Both the position numbers and the translations under genes were made by a program. The notes under the pieces were generated by a model that had not been told where the DNA came from, made no database searches, and was given only the letters and a program-made list of their open reading frames with translations. Positions 17,480 through 26,530 of a DNA stretch of 64,000 nucleotides are shown here, one piece after another (positions within the stretch are counted from its first letter, which is position 1; every line of letters begins with the position of its first letter). Origin of the DNA: Anaerostipes caccae L1-92 (GTDB taxonomy: Bacteria > Bacillota > Clostridia > Lachnospirales > Lachnospiraceae); contig NZ_AP023027.1 in the NCBI RefSeq assembly GCF_014467075.1, positions 271,001-335,000 of the forward strand, given 5' to 3'.

Positions 17480-17842
17480 ATGGTTAACAATTTTAATATT
17501 GCTCAAAACATTCGTACTTTAAGAGAAGAAAGAGGATATACAATAGAGAAGCTTGCAGAACGGGCAGGGGTGTCTGCAAATCATATGAGTAAAGTTGAAA
17601 ACGGTTTGAGAAATTTAAGTATGGAATCCTACTTGAATGTATTGGAGGCATTGAACGTATACCCTGTATTGATAGAATCTTCAGATATTGGTGACACGAA
17701 GGAACAGTACATATTGGCCTTTATAAATATCATAAAAGGCTGTTCAGGGAGAGAAGCGAGTTTTTTACTGGAGACTGCTGCTTGTATTAAAGAAAACATG
17801 AATAAAGCCGGATTTACCCTTCGTGATGGAACCGGGAGATGA
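17480..17842 (+). CDS. XRE family transcriptional regulator 4
   Basis: A 120-residue paralog of regulator 3: helix-turn-helix at about 10-65 (YTIEKLAERAGVSANHMSKV), then a C-terminal helical segment (FINIIKGCSGREASFLLETA). AAGGAG precedes ATG 17480. It lies behind a terminator and so probably has its own promoter or depends on readthrough. With the other three regulators it suggests a layered switch for excision or transfer genes. Confidence 0.85.
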   Translation: MVNNFNIAQNIRTLREERGYTIEKLAERAGVSANHMSKVENGLRNLSMESYLNVLEALNVYPVLIESSDIGDTKEQYILAFINIIKGCSGREASFLLETAACIKENMNKAGFTLRDGTGR

Positions 17843-17950
17843 TAGATACAACCATTTCATAAGGTCTGTATTGAGTATGACACTTTTGGCGTTTGTGAAA
17901 TATCGTTAAGAAGATGTAAAGAAAATCATTGTCCCGGGAGGTATAGAGAA

Positions 17951-18208
17951 ATGCTTACGATTGAAGAGCTGGATGCTTTCCAACAGATAAAGTTGGATGA
18001 GGTTGATATTGATACGCTGGTGGATTTGAATAGTGTAAAAATAGATACCTCTTTACCATGTGAGAAGAGAATGAGAAAAATACTGGACGAAGGAGTAAAT
18101 CCCTACCTGTTCCGCGTGGGGGACATGAAGATAAAGGTATCTTATTCAAGTACGGGCAGGACCTTATCCGACATAATTGAAAATTTGATAGAAAAAGCAG
18201 AGTGTTGA
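17951..18208 (+). CDS. DUF6870-like small element protein
   Basis: An 85-residue protein with the pattern I associate with DUF6870: VDLNSVKIDTSLPCEKRM, then NPYLFRVGDMKIKVSYSSTG, and a final helix. These small proteins sit just ahead of serine recombinase genes in clostridial elements; their function is unknown. CGGGAGG lies 9 bases before ATG. Confidence 0.7.
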   Translation: MLTIEELDAFQQIKLDEVDIDTLVDLNSVKIDTSLPCEKRMRKILDEGVNPYLFRVGDMKIKVSYSSTGRTLSDIIENLIEKAEC

Positions 18209-18390
18209 TTGAGATTCGCAAAAGAGAAAAAAAGAAGGTGATAAATGGTTAGATAGGTGTGGACAACTGGAATGAATCATGGTAAAATAAAAGCGGAATA
18301 GAACTAAACATTTAAGCAGGTTCCTGCTACTTATTTGATGTATGACCCAGGGTTCATGCGCTAACTAATAAGTGGTTAGGAGCTGTTTTT

Positions 18391-20076
18391 ATGCGTAAAA
18401 ATCATATCTATCGTGCTTATGCTTATCTGCGCTTATCCGTGGAGGATGGCGATCAGATTGAAAGCGACAGCATTAAAAATCAAAGAGTCATAGTACAGCG
18501 TTATTGTGGCGGACAACAGGAAATCCAAATCATCGGTGAAGCAGTCGATGATGGGTATACTGGTACAAACTTCAATCGCCCCGGTTTCAAGAAAATCCTG
18601 AATCTGATTAAAAGTGGGGAGATTGACTGTATTATCGTAAAAGATCTGAGTCGTTTGGGCAGAGATTTTACGGAAGTATTGCGGTATGTACAGCGTAGAT
18701 TCCCGGAGTGGGGCGTCCGTTTTATTGCGATTGATGATAACTATGACAGTGAAGCCGAATCCTGCAAAGAGGATTTTCTAACATTACCCATTAAAAGTCT
18801 GTTAAATGAAAGCTATCCGGCAAATACAAGTATCAGTATCCGAAATACATTAAAGGCTATGCGTGAGCAGGGACTTTTTGTCGGGGCATACGCGTATTAT
18901 GGCTATCAAAAAGATCCAAATGATCATCACAGGTTGATTCTTGACCCTATCGCTTCGGAGGTGGTGCGGGATATCTTTCGCTGGAAACTCTGTGGTTTAA
19001 GTCAGGATGCCATCGCAACACGGCTTGACAGCCTTGGTATTTTGCCGCCGGCAGACTATAAAGTATCACAGGGGGTCCGGTACAGGACAACATTTAAAAA
19101 ATATGAACGTAGCCATTGGACTGCCGTAGCTGTAGGAAGAATTCTTAATAATACCGCTTACCTGGGAATACTGATACAAGGAAAAACCACTACTCCGAAC
19201 TTTAAAGTAAAGAAAATAATCTACAAAAGCGAAGAGGAGTGGGCTGTCGTAGAGGGGGCAATGCCTCCCCTTGTGAGCTGGATTGATTTTATGATTGTCA
19301 ATCACTTGTTAGAGCATGATACGCGGACAGCGCCTGGTCAGGAAACCGTATATCTTTTTTCTGGGCTACTGGAATGTATAGACTGCCATCAATCACTTGT
19401 ACGCAAATCCACGAAAGCAGGTGGAAAGGAATATGGATATTATGTGTGCTCTACCAACAGGGAGAATAGCAGGACATGTTCGCCTCACAGGGTTTCAGAA
19501 TCAAAGTTGAAAAAAAACATTCTTCTGCTGATACAATACCATATTTCTGTTCTTACTGATTTAAAATCAATCTTGTCATATGTTGATACAATACCATTTT
19601 CGGACCGCAGGGTACAGAAGGAAAGCTCTCGGATGGAAATGTTAAAAAAGGATTACCAGAGGAATATGAAATTAGCTGCCTCATTATACGGTGACTATCA
19701 GGACGAGCTGCTGACAAGAGAGGAATACCTTCAGCTGAAAAAACAGTATTCAAGCCGTTGTACTGAACTGGAAAAGCTGATTGAGCAGCAAAAGGTAGAA
19801 AATGATAATATATTTCGGAATATCTGTGGTAAGAATGCATGGATTGATCATTTTTTGCAATTCGGTCAGGTAAAGGAACTTGACCGGAGGCTGGTAGTTA
19901 GTTGTATAAAGAGTATTCAAGTCTCCGAAAAGGGAAATCTGGAAATTACGTTCTGGTTTAAAGATGAATTTAGAAAGGTCATAGCAAAAATCAGACAGAT
20001 TTGTACAGAATTGCCTAACCAGAAAATGGAAACATTCCTGGAAAGCTTAGGGGAAGGCGGTGTCATGTGTGGCTAG
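18391..20076 (+). CDS. Large serine recombinase A of the outer element
   Basis: A 561-residue integrase. The resolvase domain contains YAYLRLS with catalytic Ser16 and DDGYTGTNFNRPGF, followed by a recombinase domain with GYQKDPNDHHRLILDP, a zinc ribbon (CIDCHQSL and YYVCSTN) and a coiled coil. It overlaps the next recombinase gene by a few bases, so three to four recombinases were expressed together before the inner element split the cluster. TAGGAG precedes ATG 18391. The 182 bases before it contain no gene. Confidence 0.9.
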   Translation: MRKNHIYRAYAYLRLSVEDGDQIESDSIKNQRVIVQRYCGGQQEIQIIGEAVDDGYTGTNFNRPGFKKILNLIKSGEIDCIIVKDLSRLGRDFTEVLRYVQRRFPEWGVRFIAIDDNYDSEAESCKEDFLTLPIKSLLNESYPANTSISIRNTLKAMREQGLFVGAYAYYGYQKDPNDHHRLILDPIASEVVRDIFRWKLCGLSQDAIATRLDSLGILPPADYKVSQGVRYRTTFKKYERSHWTAVAVGRILNNTAYLGILIQGKTTTPNFKVKKIIYKSEEEWAVVEGAMPPLVSWIDFMIVNHLLEHDTRTAPGQETVYLFSGLLECIDCHQSLVRKSTKAGGKEYGYYVCSTNRENSRTCSPHRVSESKLKKNILLLIQYHISVLTDLKSILSYVDTIPFSDRRVQKESSRMEMLKKDYQRNMKLAASLYGDYQDELLTREEYLQLKKQYSSRCTELEKLIEQQKVENDNIFRNICGKNAWIDHFLQFGQVKELDRRLVVSCIKSIQVSEKGNLEITFWFKDEFRKVIAKIRQICTELPNQKMETFLESLGEGGVMCG

Positions 20077-20296
20077 AAAAAGCAGAAGGAATCTGGTTGA
20101 AGAACAAGTTATTTTCTCACTTAGAGAATACAGATTTGGATCTTATGCACGCTTATCGGTTAGAAGCAATAAAATAAAAAACGATGATTCCATTAGTCAT
20201 CAGCTGCAGAGAAACGGGGAATTTATAAGCAGGAATCTGTCAGGAAGTATTCTGACCGGTGAATACTGCGATAATGGTGTTTCGGGCACTACATTT
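20060..20296 (+). pseudogene. 5' part of serine recombinase B, split by the inner element
   Basis: GTG 20060 or 20069 opens a resolvase-domain frame with YARLSVRSN (catalytic serine) that reaches the motif NGVSGTTF at 20294-20296, then runs into the inner element and stops at 20311. The continuation NRPGFSELLKDIKSGK begins at 48495. Joined, the gene would encode about 552 residues. Confidence 0.9.
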
Positions 20297-20320
20297 GTTG
20301 AGGTAAGATAACGATACCTT
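20292..20320. other. attL of the inner element
   Basis: The target sequence ends ACATTT at 20291-20296 and the element arm starts at 20297. Positions 20300-20318 form the arm that is inverted at the right end. TTT is common to both junctions and is the likely crossover region. Confidence 0.8.
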
Positions 20321-20351
20321 TTTTGCAGAGGGTGTTATCTTACCTCTTTTT
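20300..20351. terminator. Inverted repeat/terminator overlapping the left attachment arm
   Basis: GAGGTAAGATAAC (20300-20312) is perfectly inverted at 20334-20346 and followed by TTTTTG. It could stop transcription entering from the interrupted recombinase gene and at the same time be part of the recombinase binding site. Confidence 0.65.
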
Positions 20352-20359
20352 GATGTATG

Positions 20360-22081
<1,722 letters not shown>

Positions 22082-22085
22082 CTAT

Positions 22086-22114
22086 ATTATACCACATACC
22101 GCTGCCTGTGTCAT
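22086..22114 (-). promoter_or_regulatory. Promoter of the inner recombinase gene
   Basis: On the minus strand ATGACA (22114-22109), a 17-base spacer, and TATAAT (22091-22086) lie about 50 bases before the start codon. Confidence 0.75.
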
Positions 22115-22136
22115 GTATAAAATGTGAAGAAACGCC

Positions 22137-22304
22137 CTATTTCCGGGCGTTTGCGGGGTTCAGTTCCATGTCTTTGCGAATGAGTTTTTTTATCTTTTTA
22201 TCCAGTGTGTCCGTTGCGCGTTCACTTGCGGACGAACATACAAGGTAAGTAACTTTTCCTATTTTATGCTCCGTTGTGGTAACGGGCGTTTGGTTTTGCG
22301 TCAA
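22137..22304 (-). CDS. TnpW-like transposon-encoded small protein
   Basis: A 55-residue protein starting at TTG 22304 with GGGGG 7 bases upstream; the longer frame lacks a ribosome binding site. The core HKIGKVTYLVCSSASERATD followed by a basic helix (KKIKKLIRKDM) matches what I recall as TnpW-type proteins found next to serine recombinase genes. The function is unknown; it is probably a recombination or regulatory accessory. Confidence 0.65.
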   Translation of the reverse strand: MTQNQTPVTTTEHKIGKVTYLVCSSASERATDTLDKKIKKLIRKDMELNPANARK

Positions 22305-22781
22305 AGAAAATCCCCCTTTCTTTCGCAAACATATAATATAGTCTATGAATAGCAGCAAGTCCACTATTCAATAAAACAAAGGCTTTAATCGGACGGTTAT
22401 TAGCATAACCTCATGGGAATTTCACCCCGGCATGGTTCTCATGCCGCCCTACCCATTGCCTGCGACGCTCTTAACGCTCGGACTGTGGCTGTAAGGAAGT
22501 ATCATTGTATATTCTGCGTGTCGTCGCCCGCAAGCCGCTACACTTGCTTTCCGGCGCGGTGTTGGTCGCTCGGCTGTCCGGGCGGGGATAACCTCACCCG
22601 GATAGCGTCATGGCGCACCCGCCGTATGGCTCGGCGCAAAAGGAACGTATCCGATTTGCCCTATGCTGCGCCGCCGTTATCTTGCGCCGCTTTCTTTGTC
22701 AAGGTTCAGAATGGCTTTGCTGCCGCGTCAGCAGCGGAACGGAAAAGGGGGAGAGAGAAAGCGTCCCGCCGCCGCTGCGGT
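22305..22781. other. GC-rich gene-free stretch in the inner element
   Basis: No frame here has a ribosome binding site and family resemblance. The sequence contains several short inverted repeats (for example CATGGTTCTCATG near 22431 and TCCGGGCGG...CCCGGA near 22577-22603) and lies between the HTH gene and the TnpW-like gene, so a structured leader or small RNA is possible. Confidence 0.4.
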
Positions 22782-23042
22782 TTATTCCTCTGCCTTAAAG
22801 GTGAGGACAGCCATCATCAGTTTTGCTTGCAGCCGTTCCCGAATGTCGTGGTCTACGCCAAAATAGACGTTCCCGCGCTCGTCGTACAGCTTCCGCATGG
22901 AGAGGCGGGCTATGTAGCCGCTGAAATGCTGCAAGACAATCTTCATGGCGTCCGGGTCGCCCTTTGTCGCTGCCACAATGACAGGATAAGGAACAAGGGC
23001 ATTTTCCGGGTAGCCGGGTTCGTTACCATTCGTCCCATTCAT
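22782..23042 (-). CDS. Helix-turn-helix domain protein (sigma region 2-like)
   Basis: An 86-residue protein; ATG 23042 is preferred over 23048 because GAGGA is then 8 bases away. The region VIVAATKGDPDAMKIVLQHF and the following YIARLSMRKL resemble the N-terminal part of small sigma factors (the HTH_16 type). It overlaps the end of the sigma gene upstream, so both are translated from one message. The protein at 27901-28152 is of the same type. Confidence 0.75.
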   Translation of the reverse strand: MNGTNGNEPGYPENALVPYPVIVAATKGDPDAMKIVLQHFSGYIARLSMRKLYDERGNVYFGVDHDIRERLQAKLMMAVLTFKAEE

Positions 23043-23463
23043 CAGCATTTTCCTCCAGATATTTTCTTAATTTCTCAAAAGAGCTTGTCCGCCTGTACTG
23101 TATCGTGCTTCTCGACGTGTTGAACAGCTCCGCAATCTCGGTATCGTTCATTCCCTCGAAGTAATACAGCAATATGGCTTTGCGCTTTTCTTCCGGCAAA
23201 GTACGGATTGCTTCAAGAAGCAGCTTTGGCGTGATTTTCTTCCCGGCTTTCTCAAAGACGGTTTCGGCGGCTTCACGTTTGAAATATTCATCAAACGTAT
23301 GAAGCTGCCGCGCTTCGTCTAAGGTCATGTCGGAAAAGGTCACTTCCTTTGCCTTGTGTCTGCGAAGTTCTCTATGGGTGTCGCAAGCTTCATTGTGCAA
23401 TACCGTATTACAAAACTTCTGAAAAGCACACTGTTTGTAAAACTCCCTGCTATTAGGTTCCAC
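23023..23463 (-). CDS. Sigma-70 family RNA polymerase sigma factor
   Basis: A 146-residue protein. GTG 23463 is chosen because AAGGAGGTGA lies just upstream; an ATG in another frame at nearly the same place reads into a non-coding frame. The C-terminal 60 residues are a region 4 helix-turn-helix: LPEEKRKAILLYYFEGMNDT, then IAELFNTSRSTIQYRRTSSF. Proteins of this type are standard in Tn1549-like elements and are thought to switch on transfer genes. Confidence 0.8.
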   Translation of the reverse strand: MEPNSREFYKQCAFQKFCNTVLHNEACDTHRELRRHKAKEVTFSDMTLDEARQLHTFDEYFKREAAETVFEKAGKKITPKLLLEAIRTLPEEKRKAILLYYFEGMNDTEIAELFNTSRSTIQYRRTSSFEKLRKYLEENADEWDEW

Positions 23464-23656
23464 ATTCTCACCTCCTTTCTCGTTGGAAAGTTGGTGGTGC
23501 TTCCCCCCTTTTCGCGGGGCAATACGGCGTTTTTCAAAAACGCCGAAGATTTTTTGAAATTTCTTCAAAAATTTTTTGAACGTACAAAATGCGCCCGTCC
23601 GAAAAGCCCGGACGGGCGCATAGGCATTGTAAGCAGTATCCAGATGATTAGACAGT

Positions 23657-23752
23657 TCATATATATAAGCGTAGTTTCCCCCCCGGTGGTGGGCGGGCTT
23701 TTTTTGATAAGTCAATAACTGTCGGATTTTGTCGATATGCTTTTTGCTTCAT
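23657..23752 (-). CDS. Possible 31-residue basic peptide
   Basis: ATG 23752 follows AAAGGAGG (23767-23760), and the frame encodes a basic peptide starting MKQKAYRQNPTVIDLSKK and ending at TGA 23657. The ribosome binding site lies in the loop of a perfect hairpin. No family is known; the strong initiation signal is the main support. Confidence 0.45.
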   Translation of the reverse strand: MKQKAYRQNPTVIDLSKKARPPPGGKLRLYI

Positions 23753-23775
23753 GGCGGCTACCTCCTTTAGCCGCC
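23753..23775 (-). promoter_or_regulatory. Hairpin with the ribosome binding site in its loop
   Basis: GGCGGCTA and TAGCCGCC form a perfect 8-bp stem directly before the start codon at 23752; the loop holds AAGGAGG. Such a structure can regulate translation. The rest of 23776-23924 shows no gene. Confidence 0.6.
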
Positions 23776-23924
23776 GATTTCAACAGTGATACCGCGTCAT
23801 TTCATTAGAAGATAAAAAGAAACGGCGGCTTTGATTTTTCAAAGCTGCTGCGGAAATCAAAGAACGACAAGCAACAGTTCTGATTTTGCTCCAATATGGT
23901 TATTAGGGGCACAAATTAAAATCA

Positions 23925-23972
23925 AAAAAGAGCCGATAACAGCAGTATTTCAAACTGCATATTATCGGCTCT
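23925..23972 (-). terminator. Terminator of the radical SAM methyltransferase operon
   Basis: On the minus strand GAGCCGATAA pairs with TTATCGGCTC and is followed by TTTTTTGATTTT. The 30 bases before it resemble the corresponding segment after the tet(O)-KTR unit. Confidence 0.85.
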
Positions 23973-24002
23973 GCGTCTGTGCGTCTGGCTCTTTTAATTA
24001 AA

Positions 24003-24992
24003 TTATTTCTGTTGTTTTTTGGCTTTATTATATGTATTAGCTAACTGTCCACAAGCTGCTTTAATCTCTCTACCATGAGAAACTCTCATGGTAACTTCAA
24101 GTCCTGTTTGCTCTAATTGATGTTTGAACGCAACCATTTCTTGTTTTTGTGGTGCTCTAATTTTTGAATTACTCGTCGGGTTGTATTGCAGCACGTTAAT
24201 CATAACATTTTTGCCCTTAAACCATTTTGCAAGTTGCCTTATATCTGAGGAACGGTCATTTATACCTGGTAAAAGCAAATACGCAAATACCACTTTTCGA
24301 TTATGCCTTTGAGAATAGGACAATGCTTGCTTAACAACATCTTCAATAGCGTACATGTGCATATGAGGAATGATACAGTTTCTCGCAGCCTGTGTTGCTG
24401 CATGTAAAGATATTGTCAACTGAATTTTTAGATGTTCTTCGCGCAATTTTTTTAATTGATTAACTGGACCAACTGTTGATACGGTAATGCCGTCGGTTGG
24501 AAAGTTAAGTCCATTTCTATCTCGAAGAATATGGATTGCTGCAATCAAGTTGTCGTAATTGAATAAAGGTTCTCCCATTCCCATAAAAACGATACGATTT
24601 ACTTTTTGACGTATCAATACAACCTGCTGCACAATTTCAGACGGTGTTAGATTACGAACAAAACCATTGCGTCCGGACTCACAAAAAATACAGCCAACAG
24701 AACAACCAACTTGCGTACTTACGCAAACAGTCCCACCATCTCGCCGTTTAATAAAAACCGTTTCAATATACCTGTTATCTTTCAATTCATAAACATACTT
24801 TTCAGTATCGCTACTTTTATAGACTTTTTTTGTTGATATTGATAGATTTTCTTTGTGAAATGGCTGTTTATACAATTCCGTATATAAGGCTCTTGCTTTA
24901 TCCTCTCCAATTACTTCCGACATTTCTTTGTAAGTAAATCCGTATGGGTCATTCAATATTTCCGTAGGTGTACTTTTAGGTAAGTGTTTCAT
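24003..24992 (-). CDS. RlmN/Cfr family radical SAM 23S rRNA methyltransferase
   Basis: A 329-residue enzyme that would methylate adenine 2503 of 23S rRNA. The CxxxCxxC cluster is C97-C101-C104, and the two catalytic cysteines known from the family match C90 and C314 (in AACGQL). FMGMGEPLFN and SLHAAT are also typical. It is shorter than housekeeping RlmN and GEPL favours RlmN over classical Cfr (GEAL). Yet it lies on a conjugative element, behind a KTR gene and an attenuator-like leader, like an acquired resistance gene. Whether it adds C2 (RlmN) or C8 (Cfr) methylation, and so gives drug resistance, cannot be read from the sequence. GGAAGG precedes ATG. Confidence 0.85.
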   Translation of the reverse strand: MKHLPKSTPTEILNDPYGFTYKEMSEVIGEDKARALYTELYKQPFHKENLSISTKKVYKSSDTEKYVYELKDNRYIETVFIKRRDGGTVCVSTQVGCSVGCIFCESGRNGFVRNLTPSEIVQQVVLIRQKVNRIVFMGMGEPLFNYDNLIAAIHILRDRNGLNFPTDGITVSTVGPVNQLKKLREEHLKIQLTISLHAATQAARNCIIPHMHMYAIEDVVKQALSYSQRHNRKVVFAYLLLPGINDRSSDIRQLAKWFKGKNVMINVLQYNPTSNSKIRAPQKQEMVAFKHQLEQTGLEVTMRVSHGREIKAACGQLANTYNKAKKQQK

Positions 24993-25015
24993 TTAAATAT
25001 CCTTCCTTTTCAAAA

Positions 25016-25195
25016 TTAAAAAGTTTGTTTTTCAGAGTTTTTGATTATGATTTCTAGTTTTTCAACATCAACGATATGCGTTAATTTACATTTAGGGCAG
25101 AAAAGAGGAAAATTTCTTAATACCGTATTATAAAATACTTGAACCCTCGTCTTTCCGTTACAAATTGGACATTTTATCCAATATTTTTCAAGCAT
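25016..25195 (-). CDS. Cysteine-rich KTR domain protein, second copy
   Basis: A 59-residue protein; ATG 25195 is chosen because AAAAGGAG (25210-25203) lies 7 bases upstream. CPIC and CPKC pairs form a zinc ribbon and KTR follows the first pair, as in the protein after tet(O). It precedes the methyltransferase gene by 23 bases, whereas the tet(O) copy follows its resistance gene. The repeated association of KTR proteins with ribosome-directed resistance modules is notable, but their function is unknown. Confidence 0.8.
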   Translation of the reverse strand: MLEKYWIKCPICNGKTRVQVFYNTVLRNFPLFCPKCKLTHIVDVEKLEIIIKNSEKQTF

Positions 25196-25218
25196 AATAT
25201 TTCTCCTTTTGCGCAAAA

Positions 25219-25258
25219 AAATGCAGGTCAATTCTCAACATGAGCATTGACCTGCATT
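25219..25258 (-). terminator. Promoter-distal attenuator hairpin before the KTR-methyltransferase operon
   Basis: On the minus strand AATGCAGGTCAAT pairs with ATTGACCTGCATT and is followed by TTTTT, ending only some 20 bases before the KTR start codon. Located between promoter and first gene, it must be bypassed for expression. Confidence 0.8.
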
Positions 25259-25355
25259 TATACATATAATACTACAACAAAATTAAGGCATAGTTTTTAT
25301 ACTATGTCTATACGTCGTTAGTTTTGTTGTATAGCATACGCAAAATAAGCATGAC

Positions 25356-25379
25356 AAAAAAGCCCATATTGAAAATGGG
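25356..25379 (-). terminator. Promoter-proximal attenuator hairpin
   Basis: On the minus strand CCCAT pairs with ATGGG around TTTCAAT and is followed by CTTTTTT. It lies within the loop of a larger possible stem formed by the flanking GCATGCGTA (25419-25411) and TGCGTATGC (25343-25335) segments. Confidence 0.6.
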
Positions 25380-25403
25380 AAAAATCTTTTTTGATTTCAA
25401 TGC

Positions 25404-25430
25404 TTATCGAATACGCATGCTATGTAACAT
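25404..25430 (-). CDS. Putative leader peptide of the methyltransferase operon
   Basis: ATG 25430 follows AAAAGGGGGGG by 7 bases and encodes MLHSMRIR, ending at TAA 25404. An earlier in-frame ATG at 25436 would give MFMLHSMRIR but lies too close to the G-run. The coding segment overlaps one arm of the large stem that encloses the first terminator, so a ribosome stalled here could change the folding. Confidence 0.55.
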   Translation of the reverse strand: MLHSMRIR

Positions 25431-25455
25431 AAACATTCCCCCCCTTTTATATAAT

Positions 25456-25483
25456 ATTATATACAAAAGCAGCTTGTTGTCAA
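25456..25483 (-). promoter_or_regulatory. Promoter of the KTR-methyltransferase operon
   Basis: On the minus strand TTGACA (25483-25478), a 16-base spacer and TATAAT (25461-25456). The start of transcription would be about 15-20 bases before the leader peptide. Confidence 0.85.
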
Positions 25484-25579
25484 CATATATATATATGAAT
25501 TATTTTGGCTAACTGATAGAACTACGTAGACATATCCAAGAAGAAAGGGGAACAGTAAAATGTAATAGGGTGAATAACT

Positions 25580-25933
25580 ATGGCAAAAAGACCAGTACCA
25601 CGATACGACTTTAAGGCTTTTGGGGCAGCGATAAAGGCAGCGCGTGAGGGATGCAAGGAGAGCCGCAAGAAAGTAGGCGACGAAATGTTTATCTCGCCGC
25701 GCTACCTTGCGAACATTGAGAACAAGGGGCAGCACCCAAGTTTACAGATATTCTTTGAGCTGATACAGCGTTACCATATATCCGTAGACCAATTCCTTTT
25801 AGAAACGCCGCCGGAGAAGAACACGCAGCGGCGGCAGCTTGACGCGCTTCTTGACGGTATGAGCGATACAGGCATACGGATTGTAACCGCAACGGCAAAG
25901 GAGATTTCCGAAGTCGAAAAAGAGGGCGAATAG
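25580..25933 (+). CDS. XRE family regulator of the inner element
   Basis: A 117-residue protein with a helix-turn-helix at about residues 12-65 (SRKKVGDEMFISPRYLANIE) and a short acidic tail. Regulators of this type precede the mobilization genes in Tn1549-like elements. It is divergent from the methyltransferase promoter and upstream of oriT, mobC and the relaxase gene, which it probably controls. Confidence 0.85.
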   Translation: MAKRPVPRYDFKAFGAAIKAAREGCKESRKKVGDEMFISPRYLANIENKGQHPSLQIFFELIQRYHISVDQFLLETPPEKNTQRRQLDALLDGMSDTGIRIVTATAKEISEVEKEGE

Positions 25934-26074
25934 GAATGTCCGACTTAAAACTGAACAGGATTTAGAAAGCGTTGTAATCTTTTTTGAGGTTGCAGCGTTT
26001 TTCTTTTGCGTAAGTTTGGCAAAATCGCTTTTTCTCCGTAGTAGGTGATAAGAGCCTAAAGGATAAAAACATTC

Positions 26075-26174
26075 GTAGCAAGCATAGGAAGCGGGTACCA
26101 CTTCCGTATTTTCGCCCTCCCGCGCTGCGGCGCGTCGGTTGAAAATTGCTTGTTGGGAAGTGTCCCAAACCCTC
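26075..26174 (+). other. oriT-like region 1, upstream of mobC
   Basis: A segment of TAGCAAGCATAGGAAGCGGG with a following CTTCC arm forms one dyad (26077-26105), and TTGGGA-AGTG-TCCCAA (26153-26168) forms a second, followed by ACCCTC. The same two parts recur in inverted orientation at 33525-33629. Position directly before mobC and the relaxase gene fits an origin of transfer. The nick site is not determined. Confidence 0.75.
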
Positions 26175-26200
26175 GGAACGGAAAGGAAAGGAGCGAACAC

Positions 26201-26530
26201 ATGGACGGACGCAAAAGGACAGTGCAAATCAAATTCAGAGTGACGGAAGCGGAACGGGATTTAATACTGGAAAAAATGAAGCTCGTACCCACCCGGAACA
26301 TGGCGGCGTATCTGCGGAAGATTGCCATTGACGGGTATATCATTCAGATAGACCACGCCGATATAAAGGCTATGACCGCAGAGATACAGAAAATCGGTGT
26401 CAACGTCAACCAGATAGCACGCCGCGTAAACGCGACGGGGAACGCATACCAAGAGGACATAGAGGAAATAAAGGGGGTGCTTGCGGAGATATGGCGGTTA
26501 CAAAGATTAAGCCTATTAAAAGCACTCTAA
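26201..26530 (+). CDS. mobC: MobC-like relaxosome accessory protein
   Basis: A 109-residue DNA-binding protein that helps the relaxase at oriT. It has a ribbon-helix-helix-like N-terminus (VQIKFRVTEAERDLI) and the family motif VNVNQIARRVNATG. ATG 26201 follows AAAGGAG. It overlaps the relaxase gene by 40 bases, showing translational coupling. Confidence 0.85.
   Translation: MDGRKRTVQIKFRVTEAERDLILEKMKLVPTRNMAAYLRKIAIDGYIIQIDHADIKAMTAEIQKIGVNVNQIARRVNATGNAYQEDIEEIKGVLAEIWRLQRLSLLKAL

Noticed and set aside
22413-23123. Long plus-strand frame opposite the HTH and sigma genes
   Set aside because: It is mostly antisense to two well-supported genes and has no family resemblance.
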